This document shows, in pieces, positions 20,909 to 29,389 of a DNA stretch of 64,000 nucleotides. Under the pieces are notes generated by a model. The model was not told the origin of the DNA, ran no database searches, and saw only the letters and a list, made by a program, of their open reading frames with translations. Source of the stretch: Vogesella indigofera. GTDB lineage: Bacteria; Pseudomonadota; Gammaproteobacteria; Burkholderiales; Chromobacteriaceae. The stretch spans positions 310,001 through 374,000 of the forward strand of contig NZ_JAQQLA010000004.1 of NCBI RefSeq assembly GCF_028548395.1. The letters run 5' to 3'. Positions within the stretch are counted from its first letter, which is position 1; every line of letters begins with the position of its first letter. Position numbers and translations under genes: made by a program.

Positions 20909-20928
20909 TGCGGCCAACGTTGGCCGCA
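20909..20928. repeat. Perfect 20-bp palindrome TGCGGCCAACGTTGGCCGCA
   Basis: Two fused halves of the dispersed repeat lie between the icd terminator and the stop of the convergent LysR gene. It could act as a second hairpin. An identical palindrome is at 53206-53225. Confidence 0.85.
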
Positions 20929-20931
20929 ACG

Positions 20932-21819
20932 CTAGCGCCACTCGCCGGCCAGCGCGCGCACCGTGTCCAGCACCTGCTGCAACGGTGCGTCCGCACGCTT
21001 GCCGGTGCGCCACGCCATCATCACCTCCCACTCCCACAGCGGCAGGTCGCTGATCTGCAGCTTCACCAGCCGGCCGTCACGCAGGTCGCGCCGCACCGCC
21101 ACCTCCGGCATGAAGGTAAGGAAGCCGTGCTCCATCGCCAGCTCGCGCGCCGCCACCGCCGGCTGCACCGCATGGATCGGACCGGCCACCCGCCGCGCGG
21201 CGCGGATCAGCGACAGCAGCTCGTCGCAGCCATCGCCCCAGTACTGCGGCGCCAGCCGCTCGTTGGCGATGTCGGCCAGCTGCAGGCTGCCGGCGCTGGC
21301 CAGCGGGTGACGGTTGTGCACCACCGCCACCATCGGCGAACGCCAGATACGCTCCATCTGGATGCCGGCCATCGGCGGGCAGCGCAGCACGAAGCCGACC
21401 TGCGCCTGCCCGGTCAGCAAGCGCTCCATGATCGCCGGCGAATGATCGGTGCTACAGCGGATCTCCAGCGCGGCATCGGCCAGCGCCAGCAGCACCGGCC
21501 CGAAGATCACCGACGACAGCGACGGCAGGCTGGCCAGCGTCAGCCGTGGCAGCGCCGGCTCGCGCTGCAGTGCCTCGCGTCCGCGTTGCAGCGCATCCAG
21601 TGCCTGCTGCGCCGCCGGCAGGAACGCCTCGCACGCCGGTGTCGGCAAGGCGCCGCGCCGGTGGCGGCGAAACAGCTGCGCACCGACCTCGGCCTCCAGC
21701 AGCGCCACGCGCTGGCTCACCTGCGGCTGCGACCAGCCGCGCCGCGCCGCCGCCTGGCTGAAACTGCCGCAGGCCACGATATCGAGCAGCAGTTGCAGAT
21801 CATCCATCGCAATAGACAT
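20932..21819 (-). CDS. LysR-family transcriptional regulator
   Basis: A 295-residue LTTR. The N-terminal helix-turn-helix (LLDIVACGSFSQAAARRGWSQPQVSQRVALLE, about residues 10-42) is followed by a periplasmic-binding-protein-like effector domain. It is divergent from mdtH with about 94 bases between the start codons, the usual layout when an LTTR controls its neighbour, so control of mdtH is likely. ATG 21819 is chosen; ATG 21807 (MDDLQ) is an alternative. Effector unknown. Confidence 0.88.
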   Translation of the reverse strand: MSIAMDDLQLLLDIVACGSFSQAAARRGWSQPQVSQRVALLEAEVGAQLFRRHRRGALPTPACEAFLPAAQQALDALQRGREALQREPALPRLTLASLPSLSSVIFGPVLLALADAALEIRCSTDHSPAIMERLLTGQAQVGFVLRCPPMAGIQMERIWRSPMVAVVHNRHPLASAGSLQLADIANERLAPQYWGDGCDELLSLIRAARRVAGPIHAVQPAVAARELAMEHGFLTFMPEVAVRRDLRDGRLVKLQISDLPLWEWEVMMAWRTGKRADAPLQQVLDTVRALAGEWR

Positions 21820-21913
21820 AAGTAATCCGGATAGCAAATATTGCAAGTTAATGGCTTCAATAATAACTGAAGCGCGCGGAAAATGCCGTTATCAACCCCG
21901 CAGAAAGCCTATC

Positions 21914-23140
21914 ATGTCCAGCCCGGAACAAGCCCGCCGTTACGGCCGATGGTTCATCATGACCGACAACCTGCTGGTGGTGATGGGCTTCTTCATCGTC
22001 TTTCCGCTGATCAGCCTGCACTTTGTCGACCGGCTCGGCTGGGCCGCCACGCTGGTCGGGGTGGCGCTGGCCATCCGCCAGCTGCTGCAGCAGGGGCTGG
22101 GCCTGCTCGGCGGTACGCTGGCCGACCGCTACGGCGCCAAGCCGCTGATCGTCAGCGGCATGCTGCTGCGCGCCGCCGGCTTCGCGATGATGGCCAACGC
22201 CAGCTCGCCGTGGTGGCTGATCGCCTCCTGCGTGTTCTCCGGGCTGGGCGGCACGCTGTTCGATCCGCCGCGCTCGGCGCTGATCGTGAAGCTGACCCGC
22301 CCGCACGAGCGCAACCGCTTCTACACCCTGCTGATGATGCAGGACAGCGCCGGCGCGGTGATTGGCGCCCTGCTCGGCTCCTGGCTGCTGCACTACGACT
22401 TCTGGTGGGTCGGCATGAGCGGCTGTGCCATCTTCCTGCTGGCGGCACTGGTCAACGCGCAGCTGCTGCCGCCCTACCGCGTGGCCAGCAAACGCGCGCC
22501 GCCGTCGGCCGCAGCGCGCACCGTGCTGCACGATCGCGCCTATATGCGCTTCGTGCTGATCCTCAGCGGCTACTACGCGCTGGGGGTACAGATCATGCTG
22601 CTGGTACCGGTGACGCTGAAACAGCTGGCCGGCACCGCCGCCGCCGTCGGCTGGATGTACACGCTGGAAACGCTGCTGTCGCTGAGCCTGCTGTACCCGC
22701 TGGCACGGCTGGGTGAACGCTATCTGTCGCAGGAGGCGCGCATTCTGGCCGGCATCCTGCTGATGAGCAGCAGCCTGCTCTTGATGAGCCAGATCCAGTC
22801 CTGGCAGCCCGCCTTCGTCGTTTTGGGGCTGTTCTATCTCGGCACCATCATCACCGAGCCGCCACGCGAGGCGCGCATCGCCGGCTTCGCCAAGGCCGAG
22901 GCCCGCGCCAGCTATATGGGCATGAGCCGCATGGGGCTGGCGCTGGGCGGCGCCAGCGGCTATGTCGGCGGCGGCTGGCTGCTGGACATCGCACGCCAGT
23001 TGCAACAGCCCGGCTTGCCGTGGCTGGTGCTCAGCCTCGTCGGCTACCTGACCTGCCTGCTGCTGCACCGCCAGTTCCGTGCCGACCGCGGCGCAGAACG
23101 GCAGCGACGCTGGTGGCTGGCAGCACAACCCACGCACTGA
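21914..23140 (+). CDS. mdtH: MFS multidrug efflux transporter MdtH
   Basis: A 408-residue major facilitator with about 12 membrane segments, strongly similar in pattern to E. coli MdtH: TDNLLVVMGFFIVFPLISLHFVD, SGLGGTLFDPPRSALIVKL, MMQDSAGAVIGALLGSWLL, YMGMSRMGLALGG and YVGGGWLLD. It is a proton-driven exporter in the inner membrane; the E. coli protein is linked to quinolone efflux. It is divergent from a LysR regulator. The ATG at 21914 is used; longer in-frame starts would run into the divergent regulator gene. Confidence 0.92.
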   Translation: MSSPEQARRYGRWFIMTDNLLVVMGFFIVFPLISLHFVDRLGWAATLVGVALAIRQLLQQGLGLLGGTLADRYGAKPLIVSGMLLRAAGFAMMANASSPWWLIASCVFSGLGGTLFDPPRSALIVKLTRPHERNRFYTLLMMQDSAGAVIGALLGSWLLHYDFWWVGMSGCAIFLLAALVNAQLLPPYRVASKRAPPSAAARTVLHDRAYMRFVLILSGYYALGVQIMLLVPVTLKQLAGTAAAVGWMYTLETLLSLSLLYPLARLGERYLSQEARILAGILLMSSSLLLMSQIQSWQPAFVVLGLFYLGTIITEPPREARIAGFAKAEARASYMGMSRMGLALGGASGYVGGGWLLDIARQLQQPGLPWLVLSLVGYLTCLLLHRQFRADRGAERQRRWWLAAQPTH

Positions 23141-23158
23141 GGCCGCACCATGCAAAAA

Positions 23159-23187
23159 CCCCCGCCAGCACAGCTGGCGGGGGTTTT
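23159..23187. terminator. Bidirectional terminator between mdtH and cspA
   Basis: An 11-bp perfect stem (CCCCCGCCAGC and complement) with loop ACA is flanked by A-tract and T-tract. It serves the convergent genes on both sides. Confidence 0.92.
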
Positions 23188-23205
23188 GCGTCAGACGCGG
23201 CTAAA

Positions 23206-23409
23206 TCAGGCAGCCTGGATGTTCGACGCCTGGTTGCCTTTAGGGCCCTGGACGATGTCGAAAGATACACGCTGACCTTCGGTCAGGGTTTTGAAACCTT
23301 GCATATTGATCGCGGAGAAGTGCGCGAACAGGTCGTCACCACCACCATCAGGAGTGATGAAACCGAAACCTTTAGCGTCGTTAAACCATTTAACAATACC
23401 AGTTGCCAT
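23206..23409 (-). CDS. Cold-shock protein, CspA family
   Basis: A 67-residue single cold-shock domain beginning [21 protein letters not shown]1 (KGFGFI) and RNP2 (LFAHF) aromatic nucleic-acid-binding motifs are present. It binds single-stranded RNA/DNA and melts secondary structure, either constitutively or at low temperature. The promoter at 23523-23551 gives a leader of about 106 nt, which is long for so small a gene and resembles the regulated 5' UTRs of cold-shock csp messages. Confidence 0.95.
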   Translation of the reverse strand: MATGIVKWFNDAKGFGFITPDGGGDDLFAHFSAINMQGFKTLTEGQRVSFDIVQGPKGNQASNIQAA

Positions 23410-23522
23410 CTGTAACTATCCTTACATGCATAATGAAAACAGGCTGCAGCAGCCTGACAATTCGAGCCTACAAGCATGCAAAGGACAACCTTATGCAAAC
23501 TGGTAAGCCAACTTACAGTTCG

Positions 23523-23551
23523 TTTTTACGCCAGCCGTACTAAGACGTCAA
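23523..23551 (-). promoter_or_regulatory. Promoter of the csp gene
   Basis: Minus strand: TTGACG (23546-23551), a 17-base spacer, TAAAAA (23523-23528). Predicted start is near 23515, leaving a leader of about 106 nt. Confidence 0.6.
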
Positions 23552-23638
23552 GCGACAAGCACAATACCATGCGTTACTCTTGAAAAAAAAGCACCGCGAA
23601 CCAAACTTCAAGCAAGCATGAATTAGTAGAAAGCCCAC

Positions 23639-23947
23639 ATGTCTACGCAGTATCAGGATGACACGACGCTCAAGGCGTCCCGCAGCAAGACGGCCCCGCC
23701 CCCCCTGTACAAGGTCTTGCTGCTGAACGACGACTTTACCCCGATGGATTTTGTGGTCGCCGTGTTGCAGCAGTTTTTTTACATGGACGAGACCAAGGCA
23801 ACACGCGTCATGTTGCAGGTACATACAGAAGGCAAAGGCGTTTGCGGTGTTTATACTAAAGATGTCGCCGCGACCAAAGTTGAACAAGTTTCGCAGCACG
23901 CACGGGCGCACCAGCAACCGCTGCAGTGTGTCATGGAGGAAAACTGA
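23639..23947 (+). CDS. clpS: ATP-dependent Clp protease adaptor ClpS
   Basis: A 102-residue ClpS. The core starts [21 protein letters not shown], the N-degron pocket sequence. It continues with [19 protein letters not shown]. It delivers proteins with destabilising N-terminal residues to ClpAP and blocks SsrA-tag degradation. The stop codon overlaps the clpA start (TGATG), so the two are translationally coupled. Confidence 0.96.
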   Translation: MSTQYQDDTTLKASRSKTAPPPLYKVLLLNDDFTPMDFVVAVLQQFFYMDETKATRVMLQVHTEGKGVCGVYTKDVAATKVEQVSQHARAHQQPLQCVMEEN

Positions 23948-26223
23948 TGATTGCCCAAGAACTGGAAGTAAGCCTGCACATGGCATTTATGGAGGCACGG
24001 CGCAAGCGGCATGAACTCATCAGCGTTGAGCATCTGCTGCTGGCGATGACAGACAATCCGTCTGCTGCCGAAGTGTTGCGCGCATGCGGCGCCAATATCG
24101 AACAGCTGAAGAAACAGCTGGGCGATTTCATCGACGAACACACCCCGATCGTCCCGGGTGACAACGAAGTGGAAACCCAGCCCACGCTCGGCTTCCAGCG
24201 CGTGATCCAGCGCGCCATCCTGCACGTGCAGTCCTCCGGCAAGAAAGAAGTCACCGGCGCCAACATCCTGGTGGCGATCTTCGGCGAAAAGGACTCCCAT
24301 GCCGTGTACTACCTGCACCAGCAGGGAACCTCGCGCCTGGATGTGGTCAACTTCATCTCGCACGGCATCACCAAGCAAAGCCCGAAAGCCAGCGGAGCTG
24401 GCAGCAGCGAGCACAGCGAAAACAATGATGCCGACCAGGAAGAAGCCGCGGCCAACCCTGGCCGGGCGCTGGAGAGCTATACCCAGAACCTGAACCAGCT
24501 GGCCCGTGACGGCAAGATCGACCCGCTGATCGGCCGTGCCAGTGAAGTCGAGCGCGTGATCCAGATCCTGTGCCGCCGCCGCAAGAACAACCCGTTGCTG
24601 GTCGGCGAGGCCGGAGTCGGCAAGACCGCCATCGCCGAAGGTCTGGCGCGACGCATCGTCGGTGGCGACGTACCGGAAGTACTGGCCACGGCAACCGTCT
24701 ACTCGCTGGACATGGGCGCCCTGCTCGCCGGCACCAAGTATCGCGGCGACTTCGAACAACGACTGAAGCAGGTGATCAAGCAGCTGTCGGAAGACAAGGG
24801 CGCGATCCTGTTCATTGACGAGATCCACACCCTGATCGGTGCCGGCTCCGCCTCCGGCGGCACGCTGGACGCGTCCAACCTGCTGAAGCCGGCGCTGTCC
24901 AACGGCAGCCTGCGCTGCATCGGCGCCACCACCTACACCGAGTTCCGCGGTATCTTCGAGAAGGACAGCGCGCTGTCGCGCCGCTTCCAGAAGATCGACG
25001 TGGTGGAACCTACGGTGGAACAGACCGTGGAAATCCTCAAGGGGCTGAAGAGCCGCTTCGAAGAGCACCACGGCGTGAAGTACACCGTATCGGCGCTGAC
25101 GACCGCCGCCGAGCTGTCCGCACGCTACATCAACGACCGTCATCTGCCGGACAAGGCGATCGACGTGATCGACGAAGCCGGCGCCGCGCAGAAGATCCTG
25201 CCGAAGTCGCGCCAGAAAAAGGTGATCAACAAGTCCGAGATCGAGGAAATCATCGCCAAGATCGCGCGCATTCCTCCGAAGACCATCTCCAGCGATGACC
25301 GCAACGTGCTGAAGAACCTCGACCGCGACCTGAAGAACGTGGTATTCGGCCAGGAGAAGGCGATCGAGGCGCTGACCAGCGCCATCAAGATGGCACGCTC
25401 CGGCCTCGGCAATCCGCAGAAACCGATCGGCTCCTTCCTGTTCTCCGGCCCGACCGGCGTCGGCAAGACCGAAGTGGCGAAACAGCTGGCCTACTTCCTC
25501 GGCGTCGAGCTGATCCGCTTCGACATGTCGGAATACATGGAGCGCCATGCGGTATCGCGCCTGATCGGTGCACCACCGGGCTACGTCGGCTTCGAACAGG
25601 GCGGCCTACTGACCGAGGCCATCAACAAGCAACCGTACGCGGTGCTGCTGCTGGACGAAATCGAGAAGGCGCATCCGGACATCTTCAACGTGCTGCTACA
25701 GGTGATGGACCACGGCAAGCTGACCGACAACAACGGGCGCAAGGCCGACTTCCGTAACGTGGTGATCATCATGACCACCAACGCCGGCGCCGAAGCGCTG
25801 GCCAAGCCGAGCATGGGCTTCACCAACAGCAAGCAGGCTGGGGACGAAATGGCGGACATCAAGCGCCTGTTCAGCCCGGAATTCCGCAACCGGCTGGATG
25901 CCACCATCCCGTTCCGCATGCTGGACGAGCAGATCATCCTGCAGGTGGTGGACAAGTTCCTAATGCAACTGGAACAGCAGCTGCAAGAGAAGAAAGTGGA
26001 GGTCCACTTCTCCGACGAGCTGCGCGCCTACCTGGCGAAGAAGGGCTTCGATCCGCTGATGGGCGCCCGCCCGATGGCACGCCTGATCCAGGACATGATC
26101 CGCAAGGCGCTGGCCGACGAGCTGCTGTTCGGTCGCCTGGCCAATGGCGGCGAGGTGACGGTGGACATCGACGACGCGGAGAAGGTCCAGCTGAGCTTCG
26201 AGGAAACCGCCGACGTTGCCTGA
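23947..26223 (+). CDS. clpA: ATP-dependent Clp protease ATP-binding subunit ClpA
   Basis: A 758-residue Hsp100 unfoldase. The Clp N-domain that docks ClpS is at about residues 1-145. The first AAA+ module has P-loop GEAGVGKT at 220-227. The second has GPTGVGKT at about 501-508 and substrate-pulling loop [13 protein letters not shown]. It threads proteins into the ClpP chamber. ATG 23947 is within the clpS stop; an upstream in-frame GTG or TTG would lie inside clpS. A strong terminator follows. Confidence 0.97.
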   Translation: MIAQELEVSLHMAFMEARRKRHELISVEHLLLAMTDNPSAAEVLRACGANIEQLKKQLGDFIDEHTPIVPGDNEVETQPTLGFQRVIQRAILHVQSSGKKEVTGANILVAIFGEKDSHAVYYLHQQGTSRLDVVNFISHGITKQSPKASGAGSSEHSENNDADQEEAAANPGRALESYTQNLNQLARDGKIDPLIGRASEVERVIQILCRRRKNNPLLVGEAGVGKTAIAEGLARRIVGGDVPEVLATATVYSLDMGALLAGTKYRGDFEQRLKQVIKQLSEDKGAILFIDEIHTLIGAGSASGGTLDASNLLKPALSNGSLRCIGATTYTEFRGIFEKDSALSRRFQKIDVVEPTVEQTVEILKGLKSRFEEHHGVKYTVSALTTAAELSARYINDRHLPDKAIDVIDEAGAAQKILPKSRQKKVINKSEIEEIIAKIARIPPKTISSDDRNVLKNLDRDLKNVVFGQEKAIEALTSAIKMARSGLGNPQKPIGSFLFSGPTGVGKTEVAKQLAYFLGVELIRFDMSEYMERHAVSRLIGAPPGYVGFEQGGLLTEAINKQPYAVLLLDEIEKAHPDIFNVLLQVMDHGKLTDNNGRKADFRNVVIIMTTNAGAEALAKPSMGFTNSKQAGDEMADIKRLFSPEFRNRLDATIPFRMLDEQIILQVVDKFLMQLEQQLQEKKVEVHFSDELRAYLAKKGFDPLMGARPMARLIQDMIRKALADELLFGRLANGGEVTVDIDDAEKVQLSFEETADVA

Positions 26224-26243
26224 GGCTGACGTCCAAAGCACAA

Positions 26244-26269
26244 CCCCGCGTCACGACGCGGGGTTTTTT
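26244..26269 (+). terminator. Terminator of clpSA
   Basis: Stem CCCCGCGT/ACGCGGGG with loop CACG and six T residues. Confidence 0.92.
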
Positions 26270-26275
26270 CTTGCC

Positions 26276-26288
26276 TGCGGCCAACCTT
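26276..26288 (+). repeat. Dispersed 13-mer, intergenic copy after clpA
   Basis: An exact copy between the clpA terminator and a MITE-like element. Confidence 0.85.
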
Positions 26289-26404
26289 AGAGCCGCTAAC
26301 AAAACCTCGCAGAGCACCTGAACCAAGGCGCGCCGACGCAGACAGTACAAGTAGTACGGCAAGGAGGCGCAACGCAGGATCAGGGGTTTTGTTAGTGGCG
26401 CTTA
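26287..26404. mobile_element. MITE-like palindromic element (about 118 bp)
   Basis: Imperfect terminal inverted repeats (GCCGCTAACAAAACC at 26292-26306 against GGTTTTGTTAGTGGC at 26385-26399, 14 of 15 paired) enclose about 78 bases. The inside is itself partly palindromic, with GTAC-AAGTA-GTAC at the centre. It has no coding capacity. It sits between convergent clpA and xerD and touches the xerD stop. The form is that of a small non-autonomous repeat; I believe similar elements are common in related genomes but cannot confirm copy number here. Confidence 0.6.
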
Positions 26405-27307
26405 GCCGCGCGGGTGATGAGCCAGGTGCAGGGCCTTCAGACGCTCGCGTGCGACATGGGTGTAGATCTGGGTGGTGGACAGGCTGGCATGACCGAGCAG
26501 CAACTGCACCACGCGCAGGTCGGCGCCGTGGTTGACCAAGTGGGTGGCGAAGGCATGCCGCAGGGTATGCGGACTCAATGGCGGCAACTGCGCCTGCCGC
26601 GCGTAGCGTGTGATCAGCACCCAGGCCATCTGCCGTGTCAGCGCCTGCTTGCGACGGCTGACAAACACCGCATCGCAGCGATGCGCCCCCAGGATCAGCG
26701 TGCGCGCCTCCGCCAGATAGCGCCGCAGCCAGTCCTCGGCCACCTCGCCCAGCGGCACCAGCCGCTCCTTGTTGCCCTTGCCGACCACGCGCAGATAGCC
26801 GTCGTTGAGATACAGCTGACCCAACGTCAGGCCGACCAGCTCGCTGATGCGCAGCCCGGTAGCGTACAGCACCTCCATCAGCGCACGGTCGCGCAACCCG
26901 AGCGGCGCCTCGCAATCCGGCGCCTGCAACAGCGCCTCTACATGCTGCTCCGACAGCGAGGTCGGCAGGCGCAGCCCCAACCGCGGCGCCTGCAGCCTGG
27001 CCGCCGGGTCATCGTCGCGCAGTTGCTGCTGACACAGGTACTGGTAATAGCGCCGCACCGCCGACAAGCGCCGCGCACGGGTCGCCGGCTTGTCGACCTC
27101 GATCAGCGCCAGCATCACCTGTTCCAGCGCCGGGGTATCGGCCTCCTCCAAGGTGCTGCCTTGCACCTGCAGTAACTCGTGCACCCGCCCCAGATCGCGG
27201 CGGTAGGCGGCCAGCGTGTTCAGCGACAGGTTATCCAGCAGCCAGAGGTGATCGAGAAAGCCGTCCAGTGCCGGCGCGGAGGATGCGGACTGTGTTTGCT
27301 GTGCCAT
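26402..27307 (-). CDS. xerD: Site-specific tyrosine recombinase XerD
   Basis: A 301-residue recombinase. A SAM-like N-terminal core-binding domain ([22 protein letters not shown]) is followed by the catalytic domain. Active-site residues are visible: Arg in ATGLRISEL, Lys in [10 protein letters not shown], HxxR in [10 protein letters not shown], His in [10 protein letters not shown] and Tyr in IYTHV. The C-terminal [12 protein letters not shown] is XerD-like. With XerC it resolves chromosome dimers at dif under FtsK control. It lies downstream of rplS behind a terminator. No adjacent integrated element is seen, so this is the housekeeping enzyme. Confidence 0.94.
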   Translation of the reverse strand: MAQQTQSASSAPALDGFLDHLWLLDNLSLNTLAAYRRDLGRVHELLQVQGSTLEEADTPALEQVMLALIEVDKPATRARRLSAVRRYYQYLCQQQLRDDDPAARLQAPRLGLRLPTSLSEQHVEALLQAPDCEAPLGLRDRALMEVLYATGLRISELVGLTLGQLYLNDGYLRVVGKGNKERLVPLGEVAEDWLRRYLAEARTLILGAHRCDAVFVSRRKQALTRQMAWVLITRYARQAQLPPLSPHTLRHAFATHLVNHGADLRVVQLLLGHASLSTTQIYTHVARERLKALHLAHHPRG

Positions 27308-27331
27308 GATTTCTTATTGCGTACCGACATG

Positions 27332-27362
27332 AAAAAAGCGCCAGCAACAGGCTGGCGCTTTC
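27332..27362 (-). terminator. Terminator of the rpsP-rimM-trmD-rplS operon
   Basis: Stem AGCGCCAGC/GCTGGCGCT with loop AACAG; on the minus strand it runs into TTTTTT. Confidence 0.88.
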
Positions 27363-27387
27363 TTGAGGCAAAGCCTTCGCAAGTAGA

Positions 27388-27750
27388 TTACTTGCGGTTT
27401 GGCAGCTTTTCCTTGATACGTGCGGACTTGCCGGTACGACCACGCAGGTAGTACAGCTTGGCACGACGTACGTCACCGCGACGCTTCACTTCGATGGAAG
27501 CCATCAGCGGGGAGTACAGCTGGAAGGTACGCTCAACGCCTTCACCGGCGGACAGTTTGCGCACGATGAAAGAGCTGTTCAGACCACGGTTGCTGCGAGC
27601 GATCACAACACCTTCGTAAGCCTGCAGACGCTCACGGGTACCTTCCTTAACCTTGACTTGCACGACAACGGTGTCGCCAGGTGCAAATTCAGGGAAAGTC
27701 TTGCCCAGACGAGCGATTTCTTCCTGTTCCAGTTGCTGGATCAGATTCAT
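27388..27750 (-). CDS. rplS: 50S ribosomal protein L19
   Basis: A 120-residue L19 starting [30 protein letters not shown], of usual length. It sits at the 30S-50S interface. It is the last gene of the classic rpsP-rimM-trmD-rplS operon, 4 bases after trmD, and is followed by a terminator. Confidence 0.98.
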   Translation of the reverse strand: MNLIQQLEQEEIARLGKTFPEFAPGDTVVVQVKVKEGTRERLQAYEGVVIARSNRGLNSSFIVRKLSAGEGVERTFQLYSPLMASIEVKRRGDVRRAKLYYLRGRTGKSARIKEKLPNRK

Positions 27751-27754
27751 GTTG

Positions 27755-28522
27755 CTACTCCTTGTTTTTCAGGGAATCTTGTTCCTGCTGAAACTCCGTC
27801 AGCAGCCGAGATTCCTGTTTTGTCAAAATGCGGTCTTTCAGCAAGTCCGGCCGGCGCAACCAGGTGCGTCCGAGAGACTGCTTCAGCCGCCATTTGGCGA
27901 TCAGGGCATGGTTACCGGAGAGCAGAATCTCTGGCACCCGGACACCCCGATATTCTTCCGGGCGCGTGTAGTGCGGGCAATCCAGCAGGCCATCCACGAA
28001 AGAGTCTTCGTAGGCGGACTGCATGTCATTGAGCACACCCGGCAACAGCCGTACCACCGCATCCATCACGATCATCGCCGGCAATTCACCACCGGACAGC
28101 ACGTAGTCACCGACCGAAATCTCTTCATCGACCTCCTGGTCGATCAAGCGCTCGTCGATGCCTTCGTAACGCCCGCACAACAGGATCAGGCCCGGCATTG
28201 CGGCCAGACTCGCCACCCGCTGGTGCGTCAGCGGCTGCCCCTGCGGCGACAGGTACACGACATGACTGCGTTCGACACCTTGCTGCTGCTGCCTGGCTTT
28301 CGCGGCCGCAATGGCCTGCTCCAGCGGATTGGCCATCATGACCATTCCGGGGCCGCCGCCGTAAGGGCGATCGTCGATCGTCTTGTAACTGTCGGTAGTG
28401 AAATCACGCGGATTCCACGCCGAGAACTGCCAGATCGATTGTTCCAGCGCCCGACGGGTGACCCCGTAGCGGGTGATGGCATCAAACATTTCGGGGAACA
28501 GTGATACCGCATCAAGCTGCAT
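27755..28522 (-). CDS. trmD: tRNA (guanine-N1-)-methyltransferase
   Basis: A 255-residue SPOUT methyltransferase. It opens [25 protein letters not shown] and keeps the knot regions [39 protein letters not shown] and [17 protein letters not shown]. It makes m1G37 in tRNAs reading CNN-type codons and prevents +1 frameshifting. The ATG at 28522 overlaps the rimM stop by one base (TGATG); the upstream in-frame start at 28540 would lie within rimM. Confidence 0.97.
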   Translation of the reverse strand: MQLDAVSLFPEMFDAITRYGVTRRALEQSIWQFSAWNPRDFTTDSYKTIDDRPYGGGPGMVMMANPLEQAIAAAKARQQQQGVERSHVVYLSPQGQPLTHQRVASLAAMPGLILLCGRYEGIDERLIDQEVDEEISVGDYVLSGGELPAMIVMDAVVRLLPGVLNDMQSAYEDSFVDGLLDCPHYTRPEEYRGVRVPEILLSGNHALIAKWRLKQSLGRTWLRRPDLLKDRILTKQESRLLTEFQQEQDSLKNKE

Positions 28523-29028
28523 CAGTAGTCCAGCCCCCACTCGACCTTGATCTGCTTGTTCTGCGTGTCGACATCGCCGACATAGGCAGCCACAAACGGG
28601 ATCAGGATCTGGCCGTGTTCACCGCTGATTACCAGCACGTCATTGGCGCCGGTTTCCATCAGGTCCACAACCTTGCCCAGACAGAGGCCTTCCGCATTGA
28701 TGACGTCCATACCGATCAGGTCCGACCAGTAATATTCGCCATCTTCGGCAGGCGGCAACTCCACCTTGGGTACTGCAACTTTCAGGCCACGCATCGCCTC
28801 AGCCTGTTCACGCCCAGTGACTCCTTCCAGCTGTGCCACCAAGTTCTTTGGCTGCACCGCCCCGTCCTTGAACGTAAAAGGCTTCCAGTCGTTTTCCTTG
28901 CCGATCCACCAGACCGGGTAGTCAAACAGGCTGTCAGCGAACTGGGTATCCGCGTGTACCTTGATCCAGCCACGAACACCAAACGCGCCGCGGACAAAAC
29001 CCATTATTGCCAGATCATCATCACGCAT
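28522..29028 (-). CDS. rimM: Ribosome maturation factor RimM
   Basis: A 168-residue RimM with an N-terminal RimM domain ([23 protein letters not shown]) and a C-terminal PRC-barrel ([25 protein letters not shown]). It binds S19 and helps process the 16S rRNA 3' domain. The ATG at 29028 has CGGAGCC nine bases before it and gives the standard length. An in-frame TTG at 29067, overlapping the rpsP stop, is a weaker alternative. Confidence 0.94.
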   Translation of the reverse strand: MRDDDLAIMGFVRGAFGVRGWIKVHADTQFADSLFDYPVWWIGKENDWKPFTFKDGAVQPKNLVAQLEGVTGREQAEAMRGLKVAVPKVELPPAEDGEYYWSDLIGMDVINAEGLCLGKVVDLMETGANDVLVISGEHGQILIPFVAAYVGDVDTQNKQIKVEWGLDY

Positions 29029-29063
29029 GCGCTCAGGCTCCGTTATTGGCAGATCAACGGAGA

Positions 29064-29312
29064 TCAAGCGGCTTTTGGCTGCTCTTTCAGCAGTTTTGCA
29101 ACGGAATCAGATACTTGTGCGCCAGTACCGATCCAGTAGTTCAGACGGTCCATGGACAGGCGAACACGCTCTTCCTTCTCGTTGGCGACCGGGTTGTAGA
29201 AACCAACGCGCTCGATGAAGCGGCCATCACGACGGCTGCGGGAATCAGTTACTACCACGCTGTAGAACGGGCGGTTTTTAGAGCCACCACGTGCAAGACG
29301 AATCACTACCAT
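29064..29312 (-). CDS. rpsP: 30S ribosomal protein S16
   Basis: An 82-residue S16 starting [30 protein letters not shown]. It is the first gene of the operon with rimM, trmD and rplS. A AAGGA ribosome site precedes the ATG at 29312 and a promoter is found 45-75 bases upstream. Confidence 0.98.
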   Translation of the reverse strand: MVVIRLARGGSKNRPFYSVVVTDSRSRRDGRFIERVGFYNPVANEKEERVRLSMDRLNYWIGTGAQVSDSVAKLLKEQPKAA

Positions 29313-29355
29313 TGTCGATTGTCCTTAAAATTACGGAATCGTAGAAAAGCTTCCG

Positions 29356-29385
29356 ATTTTATGGCACTTTTCCCTTATACCGCAA
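29356..29385 (-). promoter_or_regulatory. Promoter of the rpsP operon
   Basis: Minus strand: TTGCGG (29380-29385), an 18-base spacer, TAAAAT (29356-29361). It lies immediately after the stop of the upstream acetyltransferase gene. Confidence 0.6.
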
Positions 29386-29389
29386 GCGC

